A stretch of 64,000 nucleotides of DNA, taken from Thiohalophilus sp. (GTDB lineage Bacteria; Pseudomonadota; Gammaproteobacteria; UBA6429; Thiohalophilaceae). Below are positions 43,232 to 51,194 of the stretch, one piece after another. The notes under the pieces were generated by a model, which saw only the letters and a program-made list of their open reading frames with translations, was not told the DNA's origin and did no database searches. The stretch's first letter is position 1; each line of letters begins with the position of its first letter. The stretch is taken from positions 372,001-436,000 of the forward strand of contig NZ_JAXHMV010000008.1 in assembly GCF_034521165.1 (NCBI RefSeq), in the 5' to 3' direction. The translations under genes and the position numbers were made by a program.

Positions 43232-43855
43232 TTAGAAGCGCGTACCGACGCCCAGGCTGATGACCCAGGGGTTGATATCGACATCGATGTTACCCACGCC
43301 ACTAATTGAAGCAGTGGTTTCGATGTTCATGTAACGCAGGTCGGCGTTGAAGAACCAGTCCTGGTTGATGTCTACATCCACGCCGGCCTGTGCCGCCAGG
43401 CCCAGCGAGTCATCCAGGCTCATAGTAGTCCCTGCCAGAGCACCGGTGGTTTCTTCGCTGAAGAAAGTGGTGTAATTGATACCGGCACCAACATAAGGGC
43501 GCACATCTGATTTGGGTTTAAAGTGGTACTGAACGCCAACAGTTGGTGGCAAGTGTTGGGTTTCACCTGCTTTGACCCCATTCAGGGTAATGTCGTGGGT
43601 GAACGGGGTGGAGCCCAAGATATCCAGTCCGAGGTTGTCGGTGAACATCCAGGTCAGGTTGATGAACGCCTGGGTGTCGTCCTCGACACCAACGGCATCG
43701 TCGGCTACAACGCCGGTGCTGCCATCATTGGGGCTGACGTTGGCCAGACCGAAACGCAGCAGCAGATCGCCTTCTTCAATGGCGGTGGCGGGCTGGCTGG
43801 CCAGGCCCAGTGCCGTGGCGGCGGCAATAGTTGATAACAGTGCTTTGTAATTCAT
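43232..43855 (-). CDS. ompW: OmpW family outer membrane protein
   Basis: 207 residues. The signal peptide ends ...SQPATA before IEEGDLLLRFGLANVSPND, the usual start of the eight-stranded OmpW barrel. Later family blocks are LTWMFTDNLGLDILGSTPF, HLPPTVGVQYHF, VRPYVGAGINYTTFF, and the C-terminal WVISLGVGTRF ending in the aromatic residue needed for barrel assembly. OmpW lets small hydrophobic compounds through. A good GAGG ribosome site precedes the ATG, and two FNR-like boxes lie upstream, fitting oxygen-controlled expression. Confidence 0.93.
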   Translation of the reverse strand: MNYKALLSTIAAATALGLASQPATAIEEGDLLLRFGLANVSPNDGSTGVVADDAVGVEDDTQAFINLTWMFTDNLGLDILGSTPFTHDITLNGVKAGETQHLPPTVGVQYHFKPKSDVRPYVGAGINYTTFFSEETTGALAGTTMSLDDSLGLAAQAGVDVDINQDWFFNADLRYMNIETTASISGVGNIDVDINPWVISLGVGTRF

Positions 43856-43923
43856 GAGTATGCCTCGTTTCGTCGTGAAAATTGTTGTTAGCACTGACTG
43901 TGGCAGAAACAGGGAAAATAATA

Positions 43924-43988
43924 TTGATCTGGATCAGATTATGGCAGTGATGTGACAGGTGAGGCCGCATTTAGTTGATCTGGATCAG
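43924..43988 (-). promoter_or_regulatory. Two FNR/ANR-like boxes upstream of ompW
   Basis: TTGAT-CTGG-ATCAG at 43924-43937 and again at 43975-43988, identical 14-mers matching the FNR consensus TTGAT-N4-ATCAA at all but the final base. They lie 69 and 120 bases before the ompW start, 51 bases apart. ompW of E. coli is FNR-controlled, which supports the reading. Confidence 0.7.
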
Positions 43989-44122
43989 ACTACTTGAGTG
44001 CTGAGTGCTGCCCGATACCACTGTCGTTCTATCGGGCCTACAAATAATGTGGTCAGTTGCGTAGACCACGCTGGCGGCGGCCTGCGTGATATCCGTCCAC
44101 TGGAGAGATTGGAACGAGTGAG

Positions 44123-44184
44123 GTGGGAGCGGGCCACGACCGCGACATCCTGGCCGAAAAATCGCGTCCGTGGGACGCTCCCAC
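44123..44184. repeat. REP/REPIN-like inverted pair
   Basis: GTGGGAGCGGG...CGCGAC and TCGCGTCC...GGACGCTCCCAC face each other; the ends GTGGGAGC/GCTCCCAC are perfect complements. Half copies occur at 32523 and the variant TGTAGGAGG at 14132. The rest of 43989-44241 has no gene. Confidence 0.7.
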
Positions 44185-44241
44185 AGGAGAATGTCGGGTA
44201 GCGCTGCGCGCAACCGGACCTACGCCTCTAGATACTAGCAG

Positions 44242-44853
44242 CTAGAAACTATAGCCCCTGTTGCCGCGCGACAGCGCGGCAACCAGCTGACGCAGGGCCT
44301 GGCCGCGATGACTCAGCCGGTTTTTGGTCTCGGACGGTAACTGCGCGGAAGTGCAGTCCTGCTCGGGAACATAGAAAACAGGGTCATAGCCGAAACCGTT
44401 GTCGCCCTGCGGTTCACGGGTGATGACGCCTTCCCAGGTGCCCTGGCAGATCAGCGGGGTGGGATCGGCGGCGTGGCGCATATACACCAGCAGGCATTGA
44501 AAGCGGGCGGTGCGTTCTTGTTCGGGAACGTCTTGCAGATCGGCCAGCAGTTTTTGCAGGTTCTGCGCATCACTGGCGCCAGCCCCGGCATAGCGGGCCG
44601 AGTAGATGCCGGGGGCGCCGTTCAGCGCATCGACTTCCAGGCCGGAGTCGTCGGCGATGGCCGGCAGGCCCGCCTGCCCGGCGGCATGGCGGGCCTTGAG
44701 GATCGCGTTTTCGACAAAAGTCAGCCCCGTTTCCTCGACCTCGCCGGCATTGAAGTCGGACTGGGGTAACACGTGCATATCAATGCCGGCCAGCATCTGA
44801 TCGATCTCGCGTACCTTGCCGGGATTGTTGCTGGCCAGCACGAGGCGTTGCAT
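44242..44853 (-). CDS. rdgB: dITP/XTP pyrophosphatase RdgB
   Basis: 203 residues, HAM1 family. VLASNNPGKVREI (residues 5-17) is the nucleotide-binding start. ETGLTFVENAILKARHAA, IADDSGLEVDALNGAPGIYSARYAG and GDNGFGYDPVF are the conserved catalytic and base-recognition blocks. It removes ITP, dITP and XTP from the nucleotide pool. It starts two bases after the rph stop on the same strand, so the two form an operon. Confidence 0.96.
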   Translation of the reverse strand: MQRLVLASNNPGKVREIDQMLAGIDMHVLPQSDFNAGEVEETGLTFVENAILKARHAAGQAGLPAIADDSGLEVDALNGAPGIYSARYAGAGASDAQNLQKLLADLQDVPEQERTARFQCLLVYMRHAADPTPLICQGTWEGVITREPQGDNGFGYDPVFYVPEQDCTSAQLPSETKNRLSHRGQALRQLVAALSRGNRGYSF

Positions 44854-44855
44854 GC

Positions 44856-45572
44856 TCAGGCGCCCAGGGCTTCACGCTGTTTGTCGATCAGCTGGTCGAT
44901 CGCCTGCTTGCCGAGGTCCAGCATGGCCTGCAGTTCCTGCGGTGAGAAGGGTTCGCCTTCGGCGGTACCCTGAATTTCGATGAACTTGCCCTCGTCGGTC
45001 ATCACCAGGTTCATGTCGGTTTCACAATTGGAATCCTCGGCGTAATCGAGATCCATGACCGGGGTGCCGTTGAAGACGCCGACCGAGATGGAAGCGACAT
45101 GGTTGATCAGGGGATCTTTTTTGATCTGTTTGGTTTCCAGCATATGACTGATGGCATCGGCCAGGGCCACGTAACCGCCGGTGATCGAGGCGGTGCGGGT
45201 GCCGCCATCGGCCTGGATGACGTCGCAGTCAACGGTGATGGAAAACTCGCCCAGCGCCTTGAGATCCACCGCGGCGCGCAGCGAGCGGCCGATCAGCCGC
45301 TGGATCTCCACCGTGCGCCCGCCCTGCTTGCCACGTGCCGCCTCGCGGCCCATGCGGCTGCCGGTGGAGCGCGGCAGCATGCCGTATTCGGCGGTAATCC
45401 AGCCCTGGCCCTGGCCGCGCAAAAAGCCCGGTACCCGATCCTCGACGCTGGCGGTGCAGATCACCTTGGTGTCGCCAAACTCGATCAGCACCGAGCCTTC
45501 GGCGTGTTTGGTGTAATGGCGGGTGATGTTGATATCGCGTAACTGATCGGGGTTTCGGCCGCTGGGTCGCAT
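44856..45572 (-). CDS. rph: Ribonuclease PH
   Basis: 238 residues, complete. RPSGRNPDQLRDINI at the N-terminus, SVLIEFGDTKVICTASVE, GRSLRAAVDLKALGEFSI and VDCDVIQADGGTRTASI are the standard RNase PH blocks with phosphate-binding and metal residues intact. The enzyme trims tRNA 3' ends with phosphate. Head of the rph-rdgB operon. The upstream space of 141 bases contains an 8-bp periodic inverted repeat (45646-45711). Confidence 0.97.
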   Translation of the reverse strand: MRPSGRNPDQLRDINITRHYTKHAEGSVLIEFGDTKVICTASVEDRVPGFLRGQGQGWITAEYGMLPRSTGSRMGREAARGKQGGRTVEIQRLIGRSLRAAVDLKALGEFSITVDCDVIQADGGTRTASITGGYVALADAISHMLETKQIKKDPLINHVASISVGVFNGTPVMDLDYAEDSNCETDMNLVMTDEGKFIEIQGTAEGEPFSPQELQAMLDLGKQAIDQLIDKQREALGA

Positions 45573-45645
45573 AATCGGAATCTCGTCGCTTGAATGAGGC
45601 GGCAGTATAGCGCGTCTGTCTCTGGCCGTTAACGCCTAAAAATAT

Positions 45646-45711
45646 TAACCACCAAGACGCCAAGGCACCAAGATAATAAATTTGTGAAACTTGGTGTCTT
45701 GGTGGTGAGCT
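45646..45711. repeat. Inverted octamer repeat (ACCAAGAC type)
   Basis: Left arm ACCAAGAC GCCAAGGC ACCAAG has an 8-bp period. The right arm CTTGGTG TCTTGGTGGT is its inverse, with 17 AT-rich bases between. It follows the phosphatase gene and may end or attenuate its transcript before rph. Confidence 0.65.
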
Positions 45712-45713
45712 GT

Positions 45714-46571
45714 TTATTTCATTTCGTCTTCGTAGGCCTTGATGGCGCGTTCGATCTCTTCGATGGCGCCGTCGAGGGTGTTGACGTCGTGGCGGCGGCG
45801 GGCGCTCTGGCGGGATTTTTTGTGCAGTTGCTGCAATGAGATCACGCGCGCCGCGACCGCGCTGGTGTTGTCGCTGTGGGGATAGCTGGATTGTTCGGCC
45901 CGTTCGGCCAGGTGATCGATCGTATCGCGCAGGCTGCCACTGTCGAGACTGGAGCCGATCAGGGCATCGTCCAGCGGTTCCCAGAATCCGTCGGAACAAA
46001 GCAGCAGCACGTCGCCTTCCTGTATCGGAATGCTGTTGCTGATCGAGACTTCCGGCTCGCCGGGGTTGAGGCCGATGCACTGGGTGACGTAATTGCGCAT
46101 CGGGTGGCCGTGACGCTTGGCCAGTGAGATACGTCCTGCCTGATAGAGCTGTTCCACATAGGAGTGATCCTGGGTGCGATAGATGGGCAGGCCGTCTCGG
46201 AACAGGTAAAAACGGCTGTCGCCGACATGCGCCCACCATGCCTTGCCCTCCTGCATCAGGCACAACACCGCGGTGGTTCCGGGCGCCAGCGGCGGTTCCT
46301 GTTCCTGGCCGCTCAGCAGCACGGCGCGATGGGCCCGGCGCAGCAGTTCGCGCAAGAAGCGGGGCGGATCCTCGGCGGGCAGGGGATGCAGTTCCAGTTC
46401 GGTTTCGATGGTATCCACCAGGGCCTGGGCGGCCAGATCCCCGCCGGGGCGGCCGCCCAGGCCGTCGCCCAGCACCAGCAGGGCCCCCTGTTCACTGACA
46501 AAGGCGCCGAGGCGATCCTGGTTGATCTCGCGGTTGCCAAGGCGGCTGGTACGACCGATCTCCACCTGCAC
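45714..46571 (-). CDS. PP2C-type Ser/Thr phosphatase
   Basis: 285 residues. The PP2C metal-binding motifs are NREINQDRLGAF (Asp), LVLGDGLGGRPGGDLAAQ and LLLCSDGFWEPL, with a final Asp in HSDNTSAVAARVI. It removes phosphate from Ser/Thr, most likely from targets of the kinase encoded four bases upstream. About 45 extra C-terminal residues are charged and helical (SRQSARRRHDVN, EIERAIKAYEDEMK). Confidence 0.93.
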   Translation of the reverse strand: MQVEIGRTSRLGNREINQDRLGAFVSEQGALLVLGDGLGGRPGGDLAAQALVDTIETELELHPLPAEDPPRFLRELLRRAHRAVLLSGQEQEPPLAPGTTAVLCLMQEGKAWWAHVGDSRFYLFRDGLPIYRTQDHSYVEQLYQAGRISLAKRHGHPMRNYVTQCIGLNPGEPEVSISNSIPIQEGDVLLLCSDGFWEPLDDALIGSSLDSGSLRDTIDHLAERAEQSSYPHSDNTSAVAARVISLQQLHKKSRQSARRRHDVNTLDGAIEEIERAIKAYEDEMK

Positions 46572-46574
46572 GAT

Positions 46575-47474
46575 TCAGCCTCCTTCTTCCACCGCGTTGT
46601 CGGGTTCGCCGCGAGCCAGCAGGGCCTGCAATTCCTCCACCGACTGGGGGCGCAGCATCGGATCGACTTCCATGGCGCGGTCCACGGCGCTGAGCAGGCG
46701 TTGGGAATAGCCCTTTTTGAAGGCATAGACCGCCGGGCGCATGCTGTCCCGTTCGCGGCGTTTGGTGGCGGACATAGGCGGCTGGCCGCTCATGCAGGTG
46801 CGCATGGTGGCGCCGATGGCGTAGATATCGGTCCAGGGCCCCACATAGCCGCCAGGATCCAGCTGCTCGATGGGGGAATAGCCGGGGGTCACCACCTGGT
46901 TGGGCTGGAACTGGCGGGTATGCATCATCTCGTGCACGGCGCCGAAATCGAGCAACAGCGGCCGGCCGCCGGGGCGCAGATGGATATTGCCGGGCTTGAT
47001 GTCCAGGTGCAGCAGCCCCTTGCTGTGAATATGCTGGAGTCCATCGAGCAGGCCGTTGAACACGGTCAGGATGAAGGCTTCGCTCATCTTGCCCTTGTGT
47101 TTGAGGATATAGCCCTGCAGGTTCACCCCTTCCTCGAACTCCATCACCATGTAGACTGTACCGTGCTGGCGGAAGAAGTTGATCACGTTGACGATGTTGG
47201 GGTGCTTGATGCTCGACAGGGTCCCGGCTTCCTGAAAGAACAGGCGCCGGCCATGGGCGAAGCGTTCGACGAAATGATCCTGCGAGGCCACCACGTCCAG
47301 CTGCTCGTCGCGGACCGCCAGCTTGCTGGGCATGTATTCCTTGATCACCACCTTGCGACCGGTATCATCGGTGGCCAGATAGACGATACTGAAGCCGCCA
47401 CCGCCGATCACGCGCTGGATGGTGTACCCGTCAAGTCGGGTGTCATTGGGAAGTTCGTGGGTGATTCTGGCCAT
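46575..47474 (-). CDS. Hanks-type Ser/Thr protein kinase
   Basis: 299 residues, kinase domain only. Glycine loop VIGGGGFSIVYLA (23-35), Lys45 in VVIKEY, catalytic loop HLDIKPGN (Asp158, Asn163) with Leu where RD kinases have Arg, and LLDFGAV for magnesium (Asp176). No transmembrane or PASTA domain, so it is cytosolic. It is paired with the PP2C gene in one operon, a reversible phosphorylation switch. Placement between rph and yicC recurs in other Gammaproteobacteria as far as I recall; the substrate is unknown. Confidence 0.94.
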   Translation of the reverse strand: MARITHELPNDTRLDGYTIQRVIGGGGFSIVYLATDDTGRKVVIKEYMPSKLAVRDEQLDVVASQDHFVERFAHGRRLFFQEAGTLSSIKHPNIVNVINFFRQHGTVYMVMEFEEGVNLQGYILKHKGKMSEAFILTVFNGLLDGLQHIHSKGLLHLDIKPGNIHLRPGGRPLLLDFGAVHEMMHTRQFQPNQVVTPGYSPIEQLDPGGYVGPWTDIYAIGATMRTCMSGQPPMSATKRRERDSMRPAVYAFKKGYSQRLLSAVDRAMEVDPMLRPQSVEELQALLARGEPDNAVEEGG

Positions 47475-47607
47475 AGCGTGTTGTTTGCCCTCATCAGCCC
47501 GGCAAGATTACCACACTCCTGGTCCGGATGGATGGTCAACCCCGTCGGCTTGCTGTACGCTATAACTATCGGCATCCACCACCAATCTATAAAGAAAGAT
47601 AACGCAC

Positions 47608-48471
47608 ATGGTCTATAGCATGACCGCCTTTGCCCGCCAGCGCTGGTCGGGCGAACCGGGCGAATTCAGTCTTGAAATCCGTTCTGTCAATCATCGTTAT
47701 CTTGATTTGAACCTGCGCCTGCCCGAGGATCTGCGCGCGTTCGAGCCGTTGATTCGCGAGCAGGTGGGCAAACGACTGGTGCGCGGCAAGCTGGATATCA
47801 GCCTCCGGTTTCAGCCGGCGGTCGCCGCCCAGGGCCTGGATGTGGATCTGGCGCTGGTCGAACAGCTGGCCAAGGCCAGCCATGCGGTGGACAAATACAT
47901 CTATAACCCGGCGCCGGTCAGCTCCCTGGATCTCATGCGCTGGCCGGGCGTGATGCACAGCGCGCCCGCCGATGAGGCGCAATTGCGCCGCGCCCTCGGC
48001 GAGCTGCTCGACAGCGCACTGGAAGATCTGCAGGCCATGCGTCAGCGCGAGGGGGACAAACTGCGCGAGGTGCTGTTGCAGCGTTGCGAGGGCATCGAGA
48101 CGATTGTGGCCGAGCTGCAATCGGCCCTGCCGGGCATTCACCAGGCGTGGCGCGATAAACTGCGCGCGCGGCTGGACGAATTGCGTCAGGAAGTCGACGA
48201 AGATCGGCTGGAGCAGGAGCTGGTCCTGCTGGCACAAAAGGCGGACGTGGATGAAGAGCTGGATCGCCTGCGCATGCACCTGGGGGAAATCCGCGAGGTG
48301 CTGGCGAGCGACGAGCCCGTGGGGCGCCGGCTCGATTTTCTGATGCAGGAGCTGCATCGCGAGGCCAACACCCTGGGATCCAAATCGGTGGACAAGCAGA
48401 TGACCCGGGCCTCGGTCGATTTGAAAGTGCTGATTGAACAGATGCGCGAACAGGTCCAGAACATCGAATAA
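47608..48471 (+). CDS. yicC: YicC family endoribonuclease
   Basis: 287 residues. The N-terminus MVYSMTAFARQRW and SLEIRSVNHRYLDLNLRLPE are YicC hallmarks, and the C-terminal DUF1732 part reads RRLDFLMQELHREANTLGSK followed by LKVLIEQMREQVQNIE. YicC cleaves structured RNA, including RyhB sRNA in E. coli. It lies 18 bases upstream of gmk and is probably co-transcribed, the common order in this class. Confidence 0.95.
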   Translation: MVYSMTAFARQRWSGEPGEFSLEIRSVNHRYLDLNLRLPEDLRAFEPLIREQVGKRLVRGKLDISLRFQPAVAAQGLDVDLALVEQLAKASHAVDKYIYNPAPVSSLDLMRWPGVMHSAPADEAQLRRALGELLDSALEDLQAMRQREGDKLREVLLQRCEGIETIVAELQSALPGIHQAWRDKLRARLDELRQEVDEDRLEQELVLLAQKADVDEELDRLRMHLGEIREVLASDEPVGRRLDFLMQELHREANTLGSKSVDKQMTRASVDLKVLIEQMREQVQNIE

Positions 48472-48489
48472 CAAACCGGATAACAACCT

Positions 48490-49131
48490 ATGGCACTGAC
48501 AGACAAAGATTCCACCCTCGGCACCCTGTATGTGATCGCCGCGCCCTCCGGGGCCGGCAAGACCTCGCTGGTGGCGGCGCTGGTGGAGAGCACGCCCGAT
48601 ATCGACGTGTCCGTTTCGCACACTACCCGGCCCATGCGTCCCGGCGAGCAGGACGGTATCCATTACCACTTTACCGATGTGCCGACCTTCGAGCGCATGA
48701 TCGGCGAGGGCCACTTTCTGGAACACGCCAAAGTGTTCGACAACTATTATGGTACGGCCATGGCCAGTATCGAACAGGAACTGGAGGCCGGGCGCGACGT
48801 GATCCTGGAGATCGATTGGCAGGGTGCGGCGCAGGTGCGCAAGCAGGTCCCCGACTGCGTCGGCATCTTCATCCTGCCGCCCTCGCGCGAGGCACTGGAA
48901 GAGCGGTTGCGCGGTCGCGGCCAGGATCCCGACGAGGTCATCGCCCGGCGCATGCGCGACGCGGTCAACGAAATGTCCCACTACGCCGAATTCGACTACC
49001 TGGTGATCAACGACGATTTTGAAACCGCCCTGGCCGATCTGCAAAACATCGTCCTCGCCCGCCGCCTGCGCTTCGCCGCCCAGTCCCGGCGCCACGCCGA
49101 GTCCCTCAAGCAACTCCTGGCGGAGCAGTGA
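48490..49131 (+). CDS. gmk: Guanylate kinase
   Basis: 213 residues. Walker A APSGAGKTSLVAAL (residues 18-31), SVSHTTRPMRPGEQDGIHYHF for GMP binding, ILEIDWQGAAQVRK, and the lid/adenine segment RGRGQDPDEVIARRM. Converts GMP to GDP. Its last nine residues (SLKQLLAEQ) and the following ~190 bases are repeated at 50373-50577. Confidence 0.97.
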   Translation: MALTDKDSTLGTLYVIAAPSGAGKTSLVAALVESTPDIDVSVSHTTRPMRPGEQDGIHYHFTDVPTFERMIGEGHFLEHAKVFDNYYGTAMASIEQELEAGRDVILEIDWQGAAQVRKQVPDCVGIFILPPSREALEERLRGRGQDPDEVIARRMRDAVNEMSHYAEFDYLVINDDFETALADLQNIVLARRLRFAAQSRRHAESLKQLLAEQ

Positions 49132-49314
49132 CGAGGGCCGAGGAACGAGGTACGAGGTGAAAAACCCCTTTCTCTCTCAGCGCGTAGGCCGGACATAGCG
49201 AAGGCGGTGTCCGGCAATCCGGTGGGGGGGAAGGGGGGATAGAAAACAGCCCCACAAACCCCTCGGCCCTCGGCCCTCGTACCTCGTCACTCGGTCCTGT
49301 TTTTATGTCTGGCA
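49101..49314. repeat. ~210-bp direct repeat, copy 1 (gmk end and heptamer element)
   Basis: Begins within the last codons of gmk. It contains GACGAGG GCCGAGG AACGAGG TACGAGG (49130-49157), a GCCGGACA...TGTCCGGC hairpin near 49191-49218, and the inverse heptamer arm CCTCGGC CCTCGGC CCTCGTA CCTCGTC (49261-49288). It ends at CTGGCA. Copy 2 lies 1272 bases further. Confidence 0.9.
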
Positions 49315-49325
49315 TGCGTTCTGGC

Positions 49326-49359
49326 GTTATACGCTGTTTTTTACTAAACTGCGTATAAC
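49326..49359. promoter_or_regulatory. 9-bp perfect inverted repeat before the nucleotidyltransferase gene
   Basis: GTTATACGC and GCGTATAAC flank 16 bases, ending 18 bases before the ATG at 49378. It lies outside the duplicated sequence, so it belongs to the inserted gene. Likely operator; GCGTATAAC may also include a -10 element. Confidence 0.6.
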
Positions 49360-49377
49360 CACCAGGGAGGCCGGGAG

Positions 49378-50403
49378 ATGCGCGAACTGCCGCAGAGCAC
49401 CCAACTGTTATATACCCAGCTGCTGAGCCAGTGCCTGCAGGCGAACGCGCCTGCCCACCGGGGACTCTCCTTTGTCAGCAAGTCGATTAAAGGCGGTCGA
49501 CACTGGTATCTGCAGCTAACGATTGGCAGCCGTAAAACCCAGCATTATGTCGGGCCGGATACACCGGAAGTTCGTACCCTCATCGAAAACGAAAAACAGC
49601 TCTGGAAAGAAGCCGAACCCGATCGCGCGGCCCGGGAACAGCTGGTTTCAATGCTGATCAGCGGGGGCGCGTTGACGGTCAGCGCGGCGGAGGCGCGCCT
49701 GCTGGAGGTGCTGGAGCGGGCGGGGGTATTTCTGCTGGGCGGTGTGCTGGTTGGCTCGCACGCGTTTTCGATCTACGGCAACATGCTCGGCGTCGAATGG
49801 CCGACCCGCATCCTCGAGACGCACGATATTGATATTGCCGGCGATGAAAGGGTTACGGTGGGGATCGATGACCCGAAGACAAATTTGCGCCAGGCGTTAT
49901 TGGAATCGGGCATGGGGGTAGTCGAGGTTCCCGCGCTGGATCGCAAATCTCCTTCCACCGCTTTTCGTATCCAGGGCAAGCAGCTGAGCGTTGATCTGCT
50001 GACCCCGTTGGTCGGTAAACCTGCCGGCAAACCGGTGTTGCTCCCGGCGCTGAAGACCTATGCCGAACCGGTACGATTTCTCGATTACCTGATGGAGTCG
50101 GCTCAACCGGCTGTGCTCGTCGCGCGTGCCGGTATCGTGGTGAATGTGCCGGCGCCGGCCCGCTTTGCCCTGCATAAACTGGTGACCGCGGTCCGGCGCC
50201 CCGCCGCGCAACAAACCAAGGTTCGCAAAGATCTCGTACAGGCGGAATTATTGCTGGAAGTCCTGTTTCGCGATCGACCGGGGGATATCTCATTGGCAAT
50301 CAAGGCAGCACGCCAGATGCCTGACAAATTTTTCGCCCAGCTTGTCAGCGGGGCTGAACGCCTGTCCGATCAGTCCCTCAAGCAGCTCCTGGCGGAGCAG
50401 TGA
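49378..50403 (+). CDS. Nucleotidyltransferase-fold protein (GSU2403/NTP_transf_8 type)
   Basis: 341 residues. Residues ~1-90 are a basic beta-rich region (GLSFVSKSIKGGRHWYLQLTIG). The core follows: GVFLLGGVLVGSHAFSIYGN (nucleotide loop), then THDIDIAGD with the D-x-D pair, then LSVDLLTPLVGK with a third acidic residue, and ARFALHKLVTAVRRP. Members are unexplained but resemble toxin or antitoxin nucleotidyltransferases. GGGAGG before the ATG is a strong ribosome site. The last ten codons (QSLKQLLAEQ) copy the gmk end. The gene is bracketed by direct repeats and splits gmk from rpoZ, so it is inserted. Confidence 0.85.
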   Translation: MRELPQSTQLLYTQLLSQCLQANAPAHRGLSFVSKSIKGGRHWYLQLTIGSRKTQHYVGPDTPEVRTLIENEKQLWKEAEPDRAAREQLVSMLISGGALTVSAAEARLLEVLERAGVFLLGGVLVGSHAFSIYGNMLGVEWPTRILETHDIDIAGDERVTVGIDDPKTNLRQALLESGMGVVEVPALDRKSPSTAFRIQGKQLSVDLLTPLVGKPAGKPVLLPALKTYAEPVRFLDYLMESAQPAVLVARAGIVVNVPAPARFALHKLVTAVRRPAAQQTKVRKDLVQAELLLEVLFRDRPGDISLAIKAARQMPDKFFAQLVSGAERLSDQSLKQLLAEQ

Positions 50404-50577
50404 CGAGGGCCGAGGGACGAGGCACGAGGTGAAAAAACCCCTTTCTCTCTCAGCGCGTAGGCCGGACATAGTGAAGGGGGTGTCCGGCAACCCGGTGGGG
50501 GAAGGGGGTAGAAAACAGCCCCACAAACCCCTCGGCCCTCGTACCTCGTTACTCGGCCCTGTTTTTTATCTCTGGCA
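50373..50577. repeat. ~210-bp direct repeat, copy 2
   Basis: Starts in the last codons of the nucleotidyltransferase gene (same codons as the gmk end) and runs through the GACGAGG GCCGAGG GACGAGG CACGAGG arm, the GCCGGACA...TGTCCGGC hairpin and the inverse arm to CTCTGGCA. It differs from copy 1 by scattered substitutions and small indels. Confidence 0.9.
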
Positions 50578-50601
50578 CGACCCTGCCCGGATGACTATAA
50601 T
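50572..50601 (+). promoter_or_regulatory. Promoter for rpoZ-spoT
   Basis: A perfect TATAAT at 50596-50601 with CTGGCA at 50572-50577 as a weak -35 (18-base spacer). It lies 67 bases before rpoZ and directly after repeat copy 2. The TGGCAC around the -35 only loosely recalls sigma-54 and was not taken as such. Confidence 0.5.
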
Positions 50602-50667
50602 GGTCGGTCCCTGACCAAATTGCCGGCCGTGCCAGCAGGGGCGCGGCCCGAATATCCGGAGTAAAGA

Positions 50668-51126
50668 ATGGCACGAGTTACCGTAGAAGATTGTCTGGAA
50701 AACCTCGAAAACCGTTTCGAGCTGGTACTGGTTTCCGCCCGCCGGGCCCGCCAGCTTGCCAATGGTCGCGAACCCCTGGTGGAAGATGAAAACGATAAGC
50801 CGACGGTCATGGCCCTGCGCGAGATTTCCGAGGGCCTGATCGATGCCTCCATTCTGGACGAGGCGCCGGAAGTGGTCGATCATTTCGCCGAGCTGACCGA
50901 TGAGCAGGCCGCCGCCGAGCTGGCTGCGGCCGCCGATCTGGAAGCCGGCAGCAGCACGCCCGATCAGCCCGAAGTCAGTGATGAGGACGAAATGGACGTG
51001 GCCGCCGCGATCAAGGCGGCGCTGGGTGCCGAGCTGGGCAGCGACAGCGACAGTGGCAGTGAAGATGACACTACCGGTCAGGCCTCCGGCGAAGCCGCGG
51101 CTGATTCAGAAGAGGACAGCGAGTAA
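50668..51126 (+). CDS. rpoZ: RNA polymerase omega subunit with acidic tail
   Basis: 152 residues. Residues 1-~65 are normal omega (MARVTVEDCLENLENRFELV, SARRARQL, DKPTVMALREISEGLI). The remaining ~85 residues are mostly Glu, Asp, Ala and Ser, ending in EEDSE, while E. coli omega has 91 residues in all. The tail is probably disordered and may contact the polymerase surface or ppGpp site neighbours. Forms an operon with spoT, as usual. Confidence 0.94.
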   Translation: MARVTVEDCLENLENRFELVLVSARRARQLANGREPLVEDENDKPTVMALREISEGLIDASILDEAPEVVDHFAELTDEQAAAELAAAADLEAGSSTPDQPEVSDEDEMDVAAAIKAALGAELGSDSDSGSEDDTTGQASGEAAADSEEDSE

Positions 51127-51194
51127 TCGCCCGCCCGATTTCAGAGATTCCATCTCCCCGGCACGAGACATTTCGCATCAGGCATCTGTGCGAG

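Noticed and set aside
45229..46263. Long minus-strand frame (344 codons) overlapping rph and the phosphatase
   Set aside because: Shadow frame: Arg/Pro/Gln-rich translation with no motif, while the true genes in the other frames are unmistakable.
47587..49113. 508-codon minus-strand frame antisense to yicC and gmk
   Set aside because: Antisense shadow of GC-rich genes, His/Leu/Gln-rich and without domains.
50574..50589. TGGCAC...TGCC considered as a sigma-54 promoter before rpoZ
   Set aside because: The -12 half lacks the TTGC core, the match partly lies in repeat sequence, and a perfect TATAAT follows.
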